Source: Persicitalea sp963803495 (GTDB lineage Bacteria; Bacteroidota; Bacteroidia; Cytophagales; Spirosomataceae). From it: DNA of 64,000 nucleotides. Below are positions 15,021 to 22,836 of this stretch, one piece after another. Within the stretch, counting starts at the first letter, position 1, and every line of letters begins with the position of its first letter. The translations under genes and the position numbers were made by a program. Location: NCBI GenBank assembly GCA_963803495.1, contig CAWDMP010000001.1:62001-126000 (forward strand). Direction: 5' to 3'. The notes below the pieces were generated by a model. It worked only from the letters and a program-made list of their open reading frames with translations, was not told the DNA's origin and searched no databases.

Positions 15021-15323
15021 TCAGGTCGGCTGAGCGCCTACTCCGACATGGTACTCTTTCGCCCTAATCATGCGAATATTGTTAAATTCTTCGATAACCA
15101 TCGTGTCCTCCTGCGGCACAATGCCGCGCCGGATCCAGTTGCTGACGGTCTCGGTGTTCTTGATACCGTACAGGTCGCAATATTTGCGGATAGTGACCCA
15201 TTTCGTAAGATCGACTACCTTTCCCTGCTGGACAAGATAATCACGCCCTTGCTGAATGAGGGCGTCGGCCTGCTCCATGAGGGCCGACAGGTCAGTTTGA
15301 TTTGCTTCGTTAGAATTTTTCAT
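15021..15323 (-). CDS. Small HTH/excisionase-like DNA-binding protein
   Basis: This 100-residue protein has a helical N-terminal part (residues 1-35), then a helix-turn-helix-like region (about residues 40-75: WVTIRKYCDLYGIKNTETVSNWIRRG), followed by a short beta segment, the pattern of excisionase or MerR-like DNA-binding domains in Bacteroidota mobile elements. A paralogue, broken, lies just downstream. Confidence 0.6.
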   Translation of the reverse strand: MKNSNEANQTDLSALMEQADALIQQGRDYLVQQGKVVDLTKWVTIRKYCDLYGIKNTETVSNWIRRGIVPQEDTMVIEEFNNIRMIRAKEYHVGVGAQPT

Positions 15324-15365
15324 CGTTATGTTGTTTTGAGTGGGAGGGGCGCGATGGTCGCGGCC

Positions 15366-15553
15366 CTAGTAAATTACTCGTACGCTTCGCCCTTGCGGCG
15401 GGCCACCGCCCAGTTCTTCGATCAGCTTACTGAGGGCGCTGATTTGGTCGAGTGCCCGGTCGATTTCCTCTTGGGTGAGGGTAGGATCGTCCTTTCGGTT
15501 GCGGAGGGCCAATTTGAGTGCCCCCTAAGCATCCTGAATTGAAGAACGTCCAT
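15366..15553 (-). pseudogene. Small helical protein gene with a probable one-base deletion
   Basis: The ATG at 15553 begins a coding-like frame (MDVLQFRMLRG) that is out of register with a clearly coding downstream frame containing DDPTLTQEEIDRALDQI. One more G in the GGGGG run near 15,524 would join them into a 62-residue coiled protein. Either a homopolymer miscall or a real frameshift. Confidence 0.45.
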
Positions 15554-15587
15554 GTCTTTACTGTCTGGATAAACTTAGTTGACTGGT

Positions 15588-15627
15588 ACAAAAATAGGGT
15601 TTGTTATTCAACATAACAAACCCTATT
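15588..15627 (-). terminator. Terminator after the 15,717 gene
   Basis: A perfect 15-bp inverted repeat (15593-15607 with 15613-15627) with a 5-nt loop, followed on the minus strand by five T, lies downstream of the leftward gene ending at 15717. It may also mark the boundary of the prophage region; the rest of 15554-15716 shows nothing. Confidence 0.65.
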
Positions 15628-15716
15628 CAAAGGCACAAAGCCTAACGGTTCTACTTTGCTGTCCACCTGGCAAAACACGACAAAGAAGCAGTGTTGATAA
15701 CCCTATATTCGAAACA

Positions 15717-17879
15717 TCACAACTCACCCCGATACAAGCTCGGCCAATTCCCATAAAGTTGAATAGCCTCCTCTTTTCCATTGGGCAGCCGAATAGTCAA
15801 CTTCCTCAGCGAGTTTGGCTGCTGAAAGCAGTCGATCGCCAGTACCGCGATTTCGCCATCCTTTACTACCGATAGCACGAAGGGTTCTTTCTGGGCGGCC
15901 GACACCGCCGCTTGATCCGTCCCGGCCTTGCGCCAGCTGGTACCTATGCGGTAGTCGAGGTCCATTTTTTTACCTCCCGTCAGGATGTCCTCCATTTGCT
16001 TGGCCATCCAGGTCCCTAAGGCGTAATAGTCGGATGCGTAGTAGGAGTAGCGAGGCGGCCCCGGAAGGGTCGGGGCCTGGTTGAATTTTTCGACGCCGGA
16101 TTTTCCGTCGGCCGGGTACCATTGGTAGCTGCCGGGCCGGGCGGGATCGGGTGCAATGTCATTGACATTACGGCCTCTGGGACCATCGTCGTGCCACAAT
16201 AGGTACCCGTCGGATTCGACGATCGAAAACAGCGACATCCCCAACGCCTGGCTGGCGGGCATGGTGGCTAACTCAGAAAAATCCAACTCGCCGCGCGGAT
16301 CGGTGGTTTTGACGTTCCAGAGCGGGATCGGGTCGTCGTGCTGGGGCTGATAGCGGGTCCAAGCGAACCACACACTTTTATTGGTTTTCTGATACGAAAA
16401 AAGTCGGTTGATCCGCGCGGTATGCACCGCCGACAGCAGCAGGTAGTTGTTGTGGGTAAGCCCATCAGCTGATTGGACGATGAAACTTCTCGGGTACACA
16501 TTGATAGGATCGATGCTAAAATAGTCGCTCAACCGTTTCCCTTCCGCGCTCAGCCTGAAATTGTTAAACGAAGTTTCGGGTTTTTGATAGTCTATTTTGA
16601 AGGCAGCAGGATCGAGTTTGCCGCCCCGCATGAAGTAGTCGTTGCTCACCGCCGAGCCACCCCAATAATCGAACAGCTGCATCTCAGGATGGCGCTTCTT
16701 GATGCGCTCGGCAAACCAAATCAGCCGCTGCCGCACGGCGGGCGGGTAGTCGTTGTTCCAGATCTCAAAATCAAATCCGTAAACTTTGGTAGGGTAGACC
16801 GAATCGGCATATTTCTCTACCTCCGCGCGGGAGAGAGAGGCGAACCAATCCTGCCCACGGTCTTCGAAAAAATTCATTGTTTCAGTATGATGCATTTTGT
16901 CCACCGATCCCTGCGGTTCCACAAATCGCGACAAATGTGAGACACCGCGTTTGTAATAATTATCGGGAGAAACCCCTTCGTTGAACCGGGAAGTCATAGT
17001 CATTTTGCCCGCGATCGGGCCAAATTCGGGGAAGGTGGTATCAAACTGAGCGTTGAAGTCGCGTGAAATGCCAAACCACTCGGGAATCGGGATCGCGCGA
17101 AGGGTACTGGCGGCAGGAGCCACGGGGCCGTCGGCCTTGAGCCAAACGTTCTGCTGCCTGATGCTGCGGTTGCGCAGCTTGTTCCACCACTCGGAATAGG
17201 GGGCGTCAATCCAGCAGGTGATTATCGAGTACAGGTAGCCGGGCTGTACTTCCAGCCCTTGATCCAAGCCTTCCACGACGATGTTGTCGATGAGGTACAC
17301 GCGGTTACGACCGTCCTGATAGTCGGCAAAATCTTTGAGGTATAGCTTTCCATTAACTCGGATAGGCCGGACATCCAGCATGATGTCATCGCTGCCGTGC
17401 CTAATCCAGCGCGCCGCAGGCAGTACCTCGTTGGCTATGTTGGTACTGAAATCGAAACCCCCGGAGGCTTCACAATCCGATTCGTTTTCGCTCACAATCC
17501 GAATTTTGGCCGGTCCCTGAGCCAACGGAAGGTCTTTAACAGAAAACCACGTACCCGGACGATGCGGTACGTGGCTGTATTTGTGAATCCGGCCCTTCTG
17601 GGTGATCTCGACGGTATAGGGCGAAAGTCCCGAGGCCTTGGCGTACAGTAGAAACTGCATCTCGCGCCCCACCTGCTTGTACTCTTTGATGCTGAGCGCG
17701 CAGGCGCTGGTACTGGTCTGCCCGTTCTTGATCAGGGACAATCCCTGTTTTTCCATTTGGTATTCCGCGTCGGTACTGGGTCCAAATCGCTGCCAGGCCC
17801 AGGTGCCGGAGCCTAACAGAATCGCAAGCGCGAAGGTGAGCAGAAGAATGGAGGTTTTAGACAATTTATAAGCAGGCAT
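15717..17879 (-). CDS. Large secreted protein of unknown function
   Basis: I start at the ATG at 17879 (720 residues): an upstream ATG exists, but MPAYKLSK fits an N-terminal signal better. Residues 1-30 have a positive start and a hydrophobic stretch (SILLLTFALAILLGSG), a signal anchor. A beta-rich middle domain (about residues 60-200) is followed by a central part with FDFEIWNNDYPP (near residue 370), which recalls (beta/alpha)8 glycoside hydrolases with an acidic residue after a strand. I cannot assign a family. It begins 32 bp after the beta-barrel gene on the same strand, so the two are probably co-transcribed, and a perfect terminator follows. Confidence 0.6.
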   Translation of the reverse strand: MPAYKLSKTSILLLTFALAILLGSGTWAWQRFGPSTDAEYQMEKQGLSLIKNGQTSTSACALSIKEYKQVGREMQFLLYAKASGLSPYTVEITQKGRIHKYSHVPHRPGTWFSVKDLPLAQGPAKIRIVSENESDCEASGGFDFSTNIANEVLPAARWIRHGSDDIMLDVRPIRVNGKLYLKDFADYQDGRNRVYLIDNIVVEGLDQGLEVQPGYLYSIITCWIDAPYSEWWNKLRNRSIRQQNVWLKADGPVAPAASTLRAIPIPEWFGISRDFNAQFDTTFPEFGPIAGKMTMTSRFNEGVSPDNYYKRGVSHLSRFVEPQGSVDKMHHTETMNFFEDRGQDWFASLSRAEVEKYADSVYPTKVYGFDFEIWNNDYPPAVRQRLIWFAERIKKRHPEMQLFDYWGGSAVSNDYFMRGGKLDPAAFKIDYQKPETSFNNFRLSAEGKRLSDYFSIDPINVYPRSFIVQSADGLTHNNYLLLSAVHTARINRLFSYQKTNKSVWFAWTRYQPQHDDPIPLWNVKTTDPRGELDFSELATMPASQALGMSLFSIVESDGYLLWHDDGPRGRNVNDIAPDPARPGSYQWYPADGKSGVEKFNQAPTLPGPPRYSYYASDYYALGTWMAKQMEDILTGGKKMDLDYRIGTSWRKAGTDQAAVSAAQKEPFVLSVVKDGEIAVLAIDCFQQPNSLRKLTIRLPNGKEEAIQLYGNWPSLYRGEL

Positions 17880-17911
17880 TCCCTGAATTAGTGGTGAATA
17901 CAACAAGGTAC

Positions 17912-18568
17912 TTACCACCAACGGTAAAACAAACCAACGGTAGCATTGACTTGTCCAATTCCTTTGTCGACGTAATCGTAATCGAGGGCGGTCTGATTGT
18001 ACTTTACCCGGATGTCGGCGCCAATCGAACCATCGCGTTTGAACAGGAATTTGGCACCTGCCGCCCCACCGTAAGAAAACTTCACGGCCTCCTTCTGATT
18101 GGCAAGACTACCGTAATATAAGGTATAATCCAGCAGATCGGCACCGGCAGCGACCTGCACGTATGGGCGTATCATGGCGCTGGTTGGAGCGAAATAGTAG
18201 CTCAACACGCCCTGAATGGGCATCAAAGAGGCAGTTCGGGTTTGCACCGCCGATACCTCCTGCTCACCGATGGTATAAATCGTGCGGGGCATTTTCTGCG
18301 AAAACATGGTTCTGCCTACCTCTACGCCCACCGAGATGGGGCCCTGCAGTACCCAATCGAGCGAAGCCGAATAGCTCTGAATCGTAGGCTTATCGATATA
18401 GCCACTGCTGAAAGGCCCGAGTGGAAACGCTCCACCACCACGGACCGTCAGAGCATAATGCGAGTAACGCTGCCAGGGCGATGGAGCATTATAGAGTTGC
18501 GGGTTTTGTTGCGCATAGGCAGAAGCACTTACGGTAAGGAAAACAAAAAATATCTTTAACGATCTCAT
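17912..18568 (-). CDS. Outer-membrane beta-barrel protein
   Basis: This 218-residue protein has a signal peptide (MRSLKIFFVFLTVSASAYAQ). The mature part alternates polar and hydrophobic residues in short strands and ends with an aromatic residue (LFYRWW), typical for outer-membrane barrels of 8 strands. It precedes the large secreted protein by 32 bp on the same strand. Members of this class in Bacteroidota are called 'porin family' without known substrate. Confidence 0.7.
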   Translation of the reverse strand: MRSLKIFFVFLTVSASAYAQQNPQLYNAPSPWQRYSHYALTVRGGGAFPLGPFSSGYIDKPTIQSYSASLDWVLQGPISVGVEVGRTMFSQKMPRTIYTIGEQEVSAVQTRTASLMPIQGVLSYYFAPTSAMIRPYVQVAAGADLLDYTLYYGSLANQKEAVKFSYGGAAGAKFLFKRDGSIGADIRVKYNQTALDYDYVDKGIGQVNATVGLFYRWW

Positions 18569-18613
18569 TTTTAGTATTTTAGTAAAGCGGGTATTAAAAC
18601 GGCTCTGTCAGGC

Positions 18614-19246
18614 TCAATTGGCCTTTAAATAGGGTGATTGCTCAAATATGGAGCGCACGATATTGTCGGCGTCGATGCCATCGAAAAGACCGTTTCCGCG
18701 AATGGTAGCATTCCAGATCACGTTTACCTTCTTATTGGCCGTGTCGGGGTTCTTAAAATCCAACATTTCCACGGTCCAGTAGTTCTCCTGGGTTTGGACA
18801 TAAGAGTAGGTAGAGGGATAGCCGTAGCCAAAACCGGGACCGAAACCACCGCCAAATCCACCTCCGCCCCAGTAGGGTGATATGGGACGTGATACAACAT
18901 TGAGATAGGCATTACGTACCTGGGCGACGTTCATTCCCAGGTCTGGATTTTCTTTCGGACTCACATATTGGTAGCCCATCTGCTGCATATTCTGCACCAC
19001 TGCGTTCAAGAACTTGATGTCATTTTGGGTAAGGGTGGCACCGTTTCCCCGGTTCCCGTAGATCAACACCGAATCGACAATGCTAAAAGTTTTGAACTGC
19101 TTGAAGTCCACTGATTTGTCGTAGTTAGTGAAGAAAACCTGAGAATCTTCCACTGTTAGATCTTTTAACGGGTCATTCTGACAAGAGGCAAAAACGCCGA
19201 TTAGGCAGGCGAAAGCCACAATTTTTCTATATTTCAAAATATTCAT
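18614..19246 (-). CDS. DUF4136-like lipoprotein
   Basis: The ATG at 19246 gives 210 residues with a lipoprotein signal (KIVAFACLIGVFASC). After the lipobox come residues like those of DUF4136 proteins (FKQFKTFSIVD near residue 50), a Gly-rich stretch (GGGGFGGGFGPGFGYG, about residues 122-140) and VNVIWNATIRG near the end. DUF4136 lipoproteins sit in the periplasm, function unknown. The open frame to 19,933 upstream is a chimera with an insertion-sequence remnant and is not part of this gene. Confidence 0.65.
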   Translation of the reverse strand: MNILKYRKIVAFACLIGVFASCQNDPLKDLTVEDSQVFFTNYDKSVDFKQFKTFSIVDSVLIYGNRGNGATLTQNDIKFLNAVVQNMQQMGYQYVSPKENPDLGMNVAQVRNAYLNVVSRPISPYWGGGGFGGGFGPGFGYGYPSTYSYVQTQENYWTVEMLDFKNPDTANKKVNVIWNATIRGNGLFDGIDADNIVRSIFEQSPYLKAN

Positions 19247-19343
19247 ATGGGTTTTGTTTGAGGTGTACACTATACCAACGATGGAGACAGTTAAAAAATT
19301 TCTATCGTGCTTTTTGTCGGATTTACGTAAAATTGCAATCGAT

Positions 19344-19944
19344 AGCCACCCGTAGGGCAGGTAGGGCTGCAGGTTCACCCCCGTCTCATCGGCGAAGTAG
19401 AGGTCTATCAGCCCGCAGACCCACAGAGTCAGCAGGATTTGCAGACGCCGCAGCCCGTCGGCGTAAGCTACGGGGTCCTGTTTGGGCTTGGTCGTCCGCC
19501 GGATGCGATGCCAGGAGTGATCGTTTTTTTTAAAAAGCGCTTGACCGTCTCGCGGCTCATGGACAGGCCCAGCGAGGCCTGCAGGTCCACCTTGATGCGC
19601 TCGGAGTCCTGGTAGTGGGCCTCTACGGCCTCGTCCAGGGCCTGCTGGTGGGCGCTGTTTGTCACGCTCAGAATGGGCTTGCGGCCCTGCCCCGGCTGGC
19701 GCATCAAGCCGACCAGCCCGGATTTTTGCCAGTTTGTTAGCCATTGGCCGATGGTTTGCGGACAGACTTCCAGTTCGGAAGCGACGGCCTTGGCGGCCCA
19801 GCCCTTGTGGCTCCATAGTAAAGCTTGGCAGCAACGGCGGAACTCGTGCTTGGAGTGGTTTTTGATCCCCTCGCGCAAGGTCAATTCTTCCGGATCGGTA
19901 AGTTCTATACATCGTTTTCGTCCCATGAACCAAAAATAAGACAC
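19344..19944 (-). mobile_element. Truncated IS630-family transposase remnant
   Basis: The N-terminal half (from the ATG at 19944 to 19468) encodes a helix-turn-helix of IS630/Tc1 type: GRKRCIELTD, then a second HTH around VCPQTIGQWLTNWQ and DEAVEAHYQD. The frame then shifts -1 on an A8 run near 19,525 and continues into the start of the DDE domain (LYFADETGVNLQPYLPYGW), which stops matching after about 19,344. The rest of the catalytic domain is missing, so the copy is inactive. I found no convincing terminal repeats. Similar shifts on A runs are used by some IS630 elements for expression. Confidence 0.65.
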
Positions 19945-20104
19945 TTTAATTTAATTTTGCCCGATTACTTACTTGAATTCCCAGATTTAAAAGCCAGCTT
20001 TAACATAAAAAAAATCGATAACAATACGACAAAAGTTGTGTTTTAATTGTGTCACACCCGGGGTGAATCAACCTGGACGATTCAAAGTTATTGCCATCAA
20101 TTGA

Positions 20105-21007
20105 ATGCTAAAAATCGCGCACGGGGAAATATACGCGCTTCCGCTTCCCGAGGGACACAGGTTCCCTATGATTAAATATGAGCTTATCCCTGAACAACTC
20201 GTATACGAAGGCACCTGCACCGCCAAAAACTTCTTCCTGCCCGGCCCGCTCGATGAGCAATATATTCTGGCAGTCCACGAAAAGGACTACTGGAAACAGG
20301 TAAAAAATCGGACCATATCACCGCGCATGGTACGTCGGATCGGTTTCCGTCTATCCTCTGAACTCGTACAACGCGAAACGATCATCGCGCGGGGAACGAT
20401 CGACTGCTGTCATTTTGCTAAACAAAATGGCATCGCCATGAATGTCGCCGGAGGAACCCACCACGCATTTCCCGATAAGGGCGAAGGCTTCTGCATTCTC
20501 AACGATGTCGGCATTGCGGCCCGGTACTTGCTCGATGCCGGGTCGGCTGACCGGATTCTGGTGGTCGATCTGGATGTGCACCAAGGAAACGGTACCGCTG
20601 TGATGTTTCAGGACGAGCCCCGGGTATTTACGTTTTCGATGCATGGGCGCGACAACTATCCGCTGCGGAAGGAAATATCTGATTTGGACATTCCGCTCGC
20701 CACCGGTACTGGAGACAATACCTACCTGGAAAAATTGTACGAAACCTTGCCGGTGCTGCTCGAATCGCATCGGCCCGATTTTGTATTTTTCGTAGGTGGG
20801 GTCGATGTATTAGCTACCGATAAGCTGGGACATCTATCTATGACTCGGGAAGGCTGCAGGCGGCGGGATGAGTTCGTATTCCTGGAATGCAACCGGCGGG
20901 GCATTCCGGTGGTGGTGTCGATGGGCGGCGGCTATTCGGTCAGGATCGCCGACATCGTGGAGGCGCACTGCAATACCTTCCGCATGGCTCAGAAACTCTA
21001 CTTTTAG
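20105..21007 (+). CDS. Histone deacetylase-family protein (AcuC/HDAC-like)
   Basis: This 300-residue protein belongs to the zinc-dependent arginase/deacetylase fold. Visible motifs are GGTHHAF (the His pair of the active site, near residue 117), GFCILNDVGIAA, DLDVHQGNGT (zinc Asp and His, near residue 158) and GVDVLATDKLG (near residue 237). It probably removes acetyl groups from proteins or small acetylated molecules in the cytoplasm. The ATG at 20105 is not preceded by a clear ribosome-binding site, as is usual in this phylum. Confidence 0.85.
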   Translation: MLKIAHGEIYALPLPEGHRFPMIKYELIPEQLVYEGTCTAKNFFLPGPLDEQYILAVHEKDYWKQVKNRTISPRMVRRIGFRLSSELVQRETIIARGTIDCCHFAKQNGIAMNVAGGTHHAFPDKGEGFCILNDVGIAARYLLDAGSADRILVVDLDVHQGNGTAVMFQDEPRVFTFSMHGRDNYPLRKEISDLDIPLATGTGDNTYLEKLYETLPVLLESHRPDFVFFVGGVDVLATDKLGHLSMTREGCRRRDEFVFLECNRRGIPVVVSMGGGYSVRIADIVEAHCNTFRMAQKLYF

Positions 21008-21071
21008 GAGCGCACGGTTTGGTAACCTGACATAAAAAGCTAAATTTTGCGTAGCAAATTAGCCTTCCCCT

Positions 21072-21446
21072 ATGCAGCTTTCCCTGGTCGAGTTAATGCC
21101 GGAGCTTAAAAAGTGTTTGTTTCTCGATGTCTTTGCCAAAATGACCATCGACGCCAGAACCAAACGCCCTACGTTGCGTACCCTGGAAGGTCAGCGCGTG
21201 CCACCACAATTCAAAATTCGTTGTCTGCCAGGTAGTATCAATGCCTTTCCCGAAGGGACAATCTACAAGCTCGATGTCCGGCTGGTCGAGCTCAATAACA
21301 AAAAACCCTATTTTTCGGCGATAAGTAATAAAGGCATCGGTCGGGCGGTGGAGTTTTTTGAGCATAATCTCAGCTTGCAAAAGGGTACCGTGCCCAATTC
21401 AACCGCTTGTTCACCCACCCAAATTCCGGTTACCAAAACCCTATGA
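21072..21446 (+). CDS. Small protein of unknown function
   Basis: This 124-residue soluble protein is beta-rich in the middle (YKLDVRLVELNNKKPYFSAISNKG) with a helical end. It follows the deacetylase gene by 64 bp and overlaps the next start codon by 4 bp (ATGA). No family is recognised. Confidence 0.55.
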   Translation: MQLSLVELMPELKKCLFLDVFAKMTIDARTKRPTLRTLEGQRVPPQFKIRCLPGSINAFPEGTIYKLDVRLVELNNKKPYFSAISNKGIGRAVEFFEHNLSLQKGTVPNSTACSPTQIPVTKTL

Positions 21447-21934
21447 GCCGACTGCGATTGCTGTTCACCGCGTTTTTCCTGATTGCTTTTTATTCAATTC
21501 ACGCCCAAATCACTCAACCCAGCTCAGCCATGCAAGTACATACCCTCAGGCTACGGCCCGGTCAGGATTTAAAAGCGGAGCTGGACGATTTCATTGCGAA
21601 AGAGCAAGTAGAGGCCGCCATTTTGCTAACGTGCGTAGGTAGCCTTACGGACGCCTCGTTACGGTTGGCCAATCAGGACGAAGCGAGTACCTACACCGGC
21701 CATTTTGAGATCGTTTCTCTGGTTGGGATGCTATCGATCAACGGTTCTCACCTACACGCTTCGATTTCGGATTCCACGGGTACCACCATCGGCGGGCACC
21801 TGATGCCGGGCTGCAAGGTGTACACGACCGCCGAAATCGCCATCGGCGTGTTGAGCGATACCGTGTACCGCCGAGAGCCCGATCCGACGAGTGGCTACAA
21901 CGAATTAAGGGTGTACCGCAAAAAGCGAAAATAA
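21443..21934 (+). CDS. Secreted PPC/DUF296-domain protein
   Basis: The ATG at 21443 (163 residues) gives a signal peptide (LRLLFTAFFLIAFYSIHAQ). The rest is a complete PPC domain (DUF296): MQVHTLRLRPGQDLKAELDDFIAK, LTCVGSL, then HLHASISD and GGHLMPG. PPC domains in plants and bacteria are trimeric and often DNA-binding, so a signal peptide on one is noteworthy. It overlaps the preceding gene by 4 bp; a strong terminator follows. Confidence 0.8.
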   Translation: MSRLRLLFTAFFLIAFYSIHAQITQPSSAMQVHTLRLRPGQDLKAELDDFIAKEQVEAAILLTCVGSLTDASLRLANQDEASTYTGHFEIVSLVGMLSINGSHLHASISDSTGTTIGGHLMPGCKVYTTAEIAIGVLSDTVYRREPDPTSGYNELRVYRKKRK

Positions 21935-21938
21935 AGAA

Positions 21939-21969
21939 AGCCCGGTCGACTCAGTCGACCGGGCTTTTT
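21939..21969 (+). terminator. Rho-independent terminator
   Basis: A near-perfect 12-bp stem (AGCCCGGTCGAC / GTCGACCGGGCT) with a 3-nt loop is followed by a T-run. It ends the deacetylase/PPC gene cluster. Confidence 0.9.
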
Positions 21970-21996
21970 CATAATGAAACATTGGATTAATTCTTA

Positions 21997-22544
21997 TCAG
22001 GCGACTTTCAGAGCCGGGATGCGGTTCTTCAATAATTCGAAAGAACCAAAGAGTACCCCGGAGAAAAACAGGTCGCCCAGGATCGTATTGAGAAAAGGCG
22101 TACCGAAATAAGTCCTGTTGAAAAAACTGCAGACCCGCCAGCGTAGCAAGCGCTCAGTCCCGCGAAATTTTGCGGATAGAAGGCAGAACCATACCACACC
22201 GCAAAGTTGGTGATCAGGAAAAACAGCACGGACGAAACGACAGCGCTACCCGCGACCCGGCCCATGTTTACTTTGTTCAAGGCCCCCATCCCGATCCCGA
22301 CAATTAAAACGAACGAAAGGTACACCGCCCACATGGAACTGTGAAAGCCCAGCAGCGCATCGCTGATGAGCATCGCAGCCAACGGCAATAGAAACGCCAG
22401 GTACTTTTTGGAAAAATAAGCCCCCCCGAAAAGCGCGATGGCACCGATGGGTGTAAAATTGAACGGATGCGGCAGCAGGCGTGTCAAAGCAGCTACCAAT
22501 ACTATAGAGGAAAGCGTGGCGACACGAATATTATTGATTTTCAT
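21997..22544 (-). pseudogene. Frame-disrupted DUF6580-like membrane protein
   Basis: The frame from 22544 encodes an integral membrane protein with hydrophobic segments (residues 10-24, 30-46, 50-66, 72-92, 100-120). It then loses register near 22,135. The proper C-terminus (TYFGTPFLNTILGDLFFSGVLFGS) is in the frame ending at 21997. Two indels within about 40 bp explain this. The reconstructed product of about 180 residues matches ECF-type S-component-like proteins of Bacteroidota (DUF6580), which may take up vitamins or metals. Confidence 0.6.
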
Positions 22545-22617
22545 AAAAAAAGGTACTTTCGATAAGCGACAAAGATAAGTGAAGGAGTTTAGGCATCAAA
22601 ACAGCGGTCGTGGTAAA

Positions 22618-22652
22618 AAAAAACGGATGCCAATAAATAGCATCCGTTTTTA
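22618..22652. terminator. Terminator-like hairpin
   Basis: AAAACGGATGC and GCATCCGTTTT form an 11-bp stem separated by 9 nt, with A-run and T-run on opposite sides. It serves the leftward sortilin-type gene that ends near 22,678. Confidence 0.8.
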
Positions 22653-22836
22653 GGGAAAAATTGAACTTACCGTCCACCTAGTTTACCAGGATCGCTTTCA
22701 TTTCCGACTGCCGCGCCGCGTTGTTGAACACGGGTACCTCGACGGTCCAGAATTTGGTTGAGCTTATCGAGCTCCGCGTCGATTTTCTTGGAAATCGCCT
22801 CGAACGCCGTGTAAGACGATGCCGTAGGCTTAGACT

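Noticed and set aside
1..15560. Integrative conjugative element instead of prophage
   Set aside because: A terminase with Walker and nuclease motifs and a capsid-like gene are present, and no relaxase, VirB4-type or coupling protein is seen.
18614..19933. A single 439-residue frame joining the DUF4136 lipoprotein to upstream sequence
   Set aside because: The upstream part is an out-of-frame IS630 remnant; the lipoprotein starts at its own ATG at 19246 with a signal peptide.
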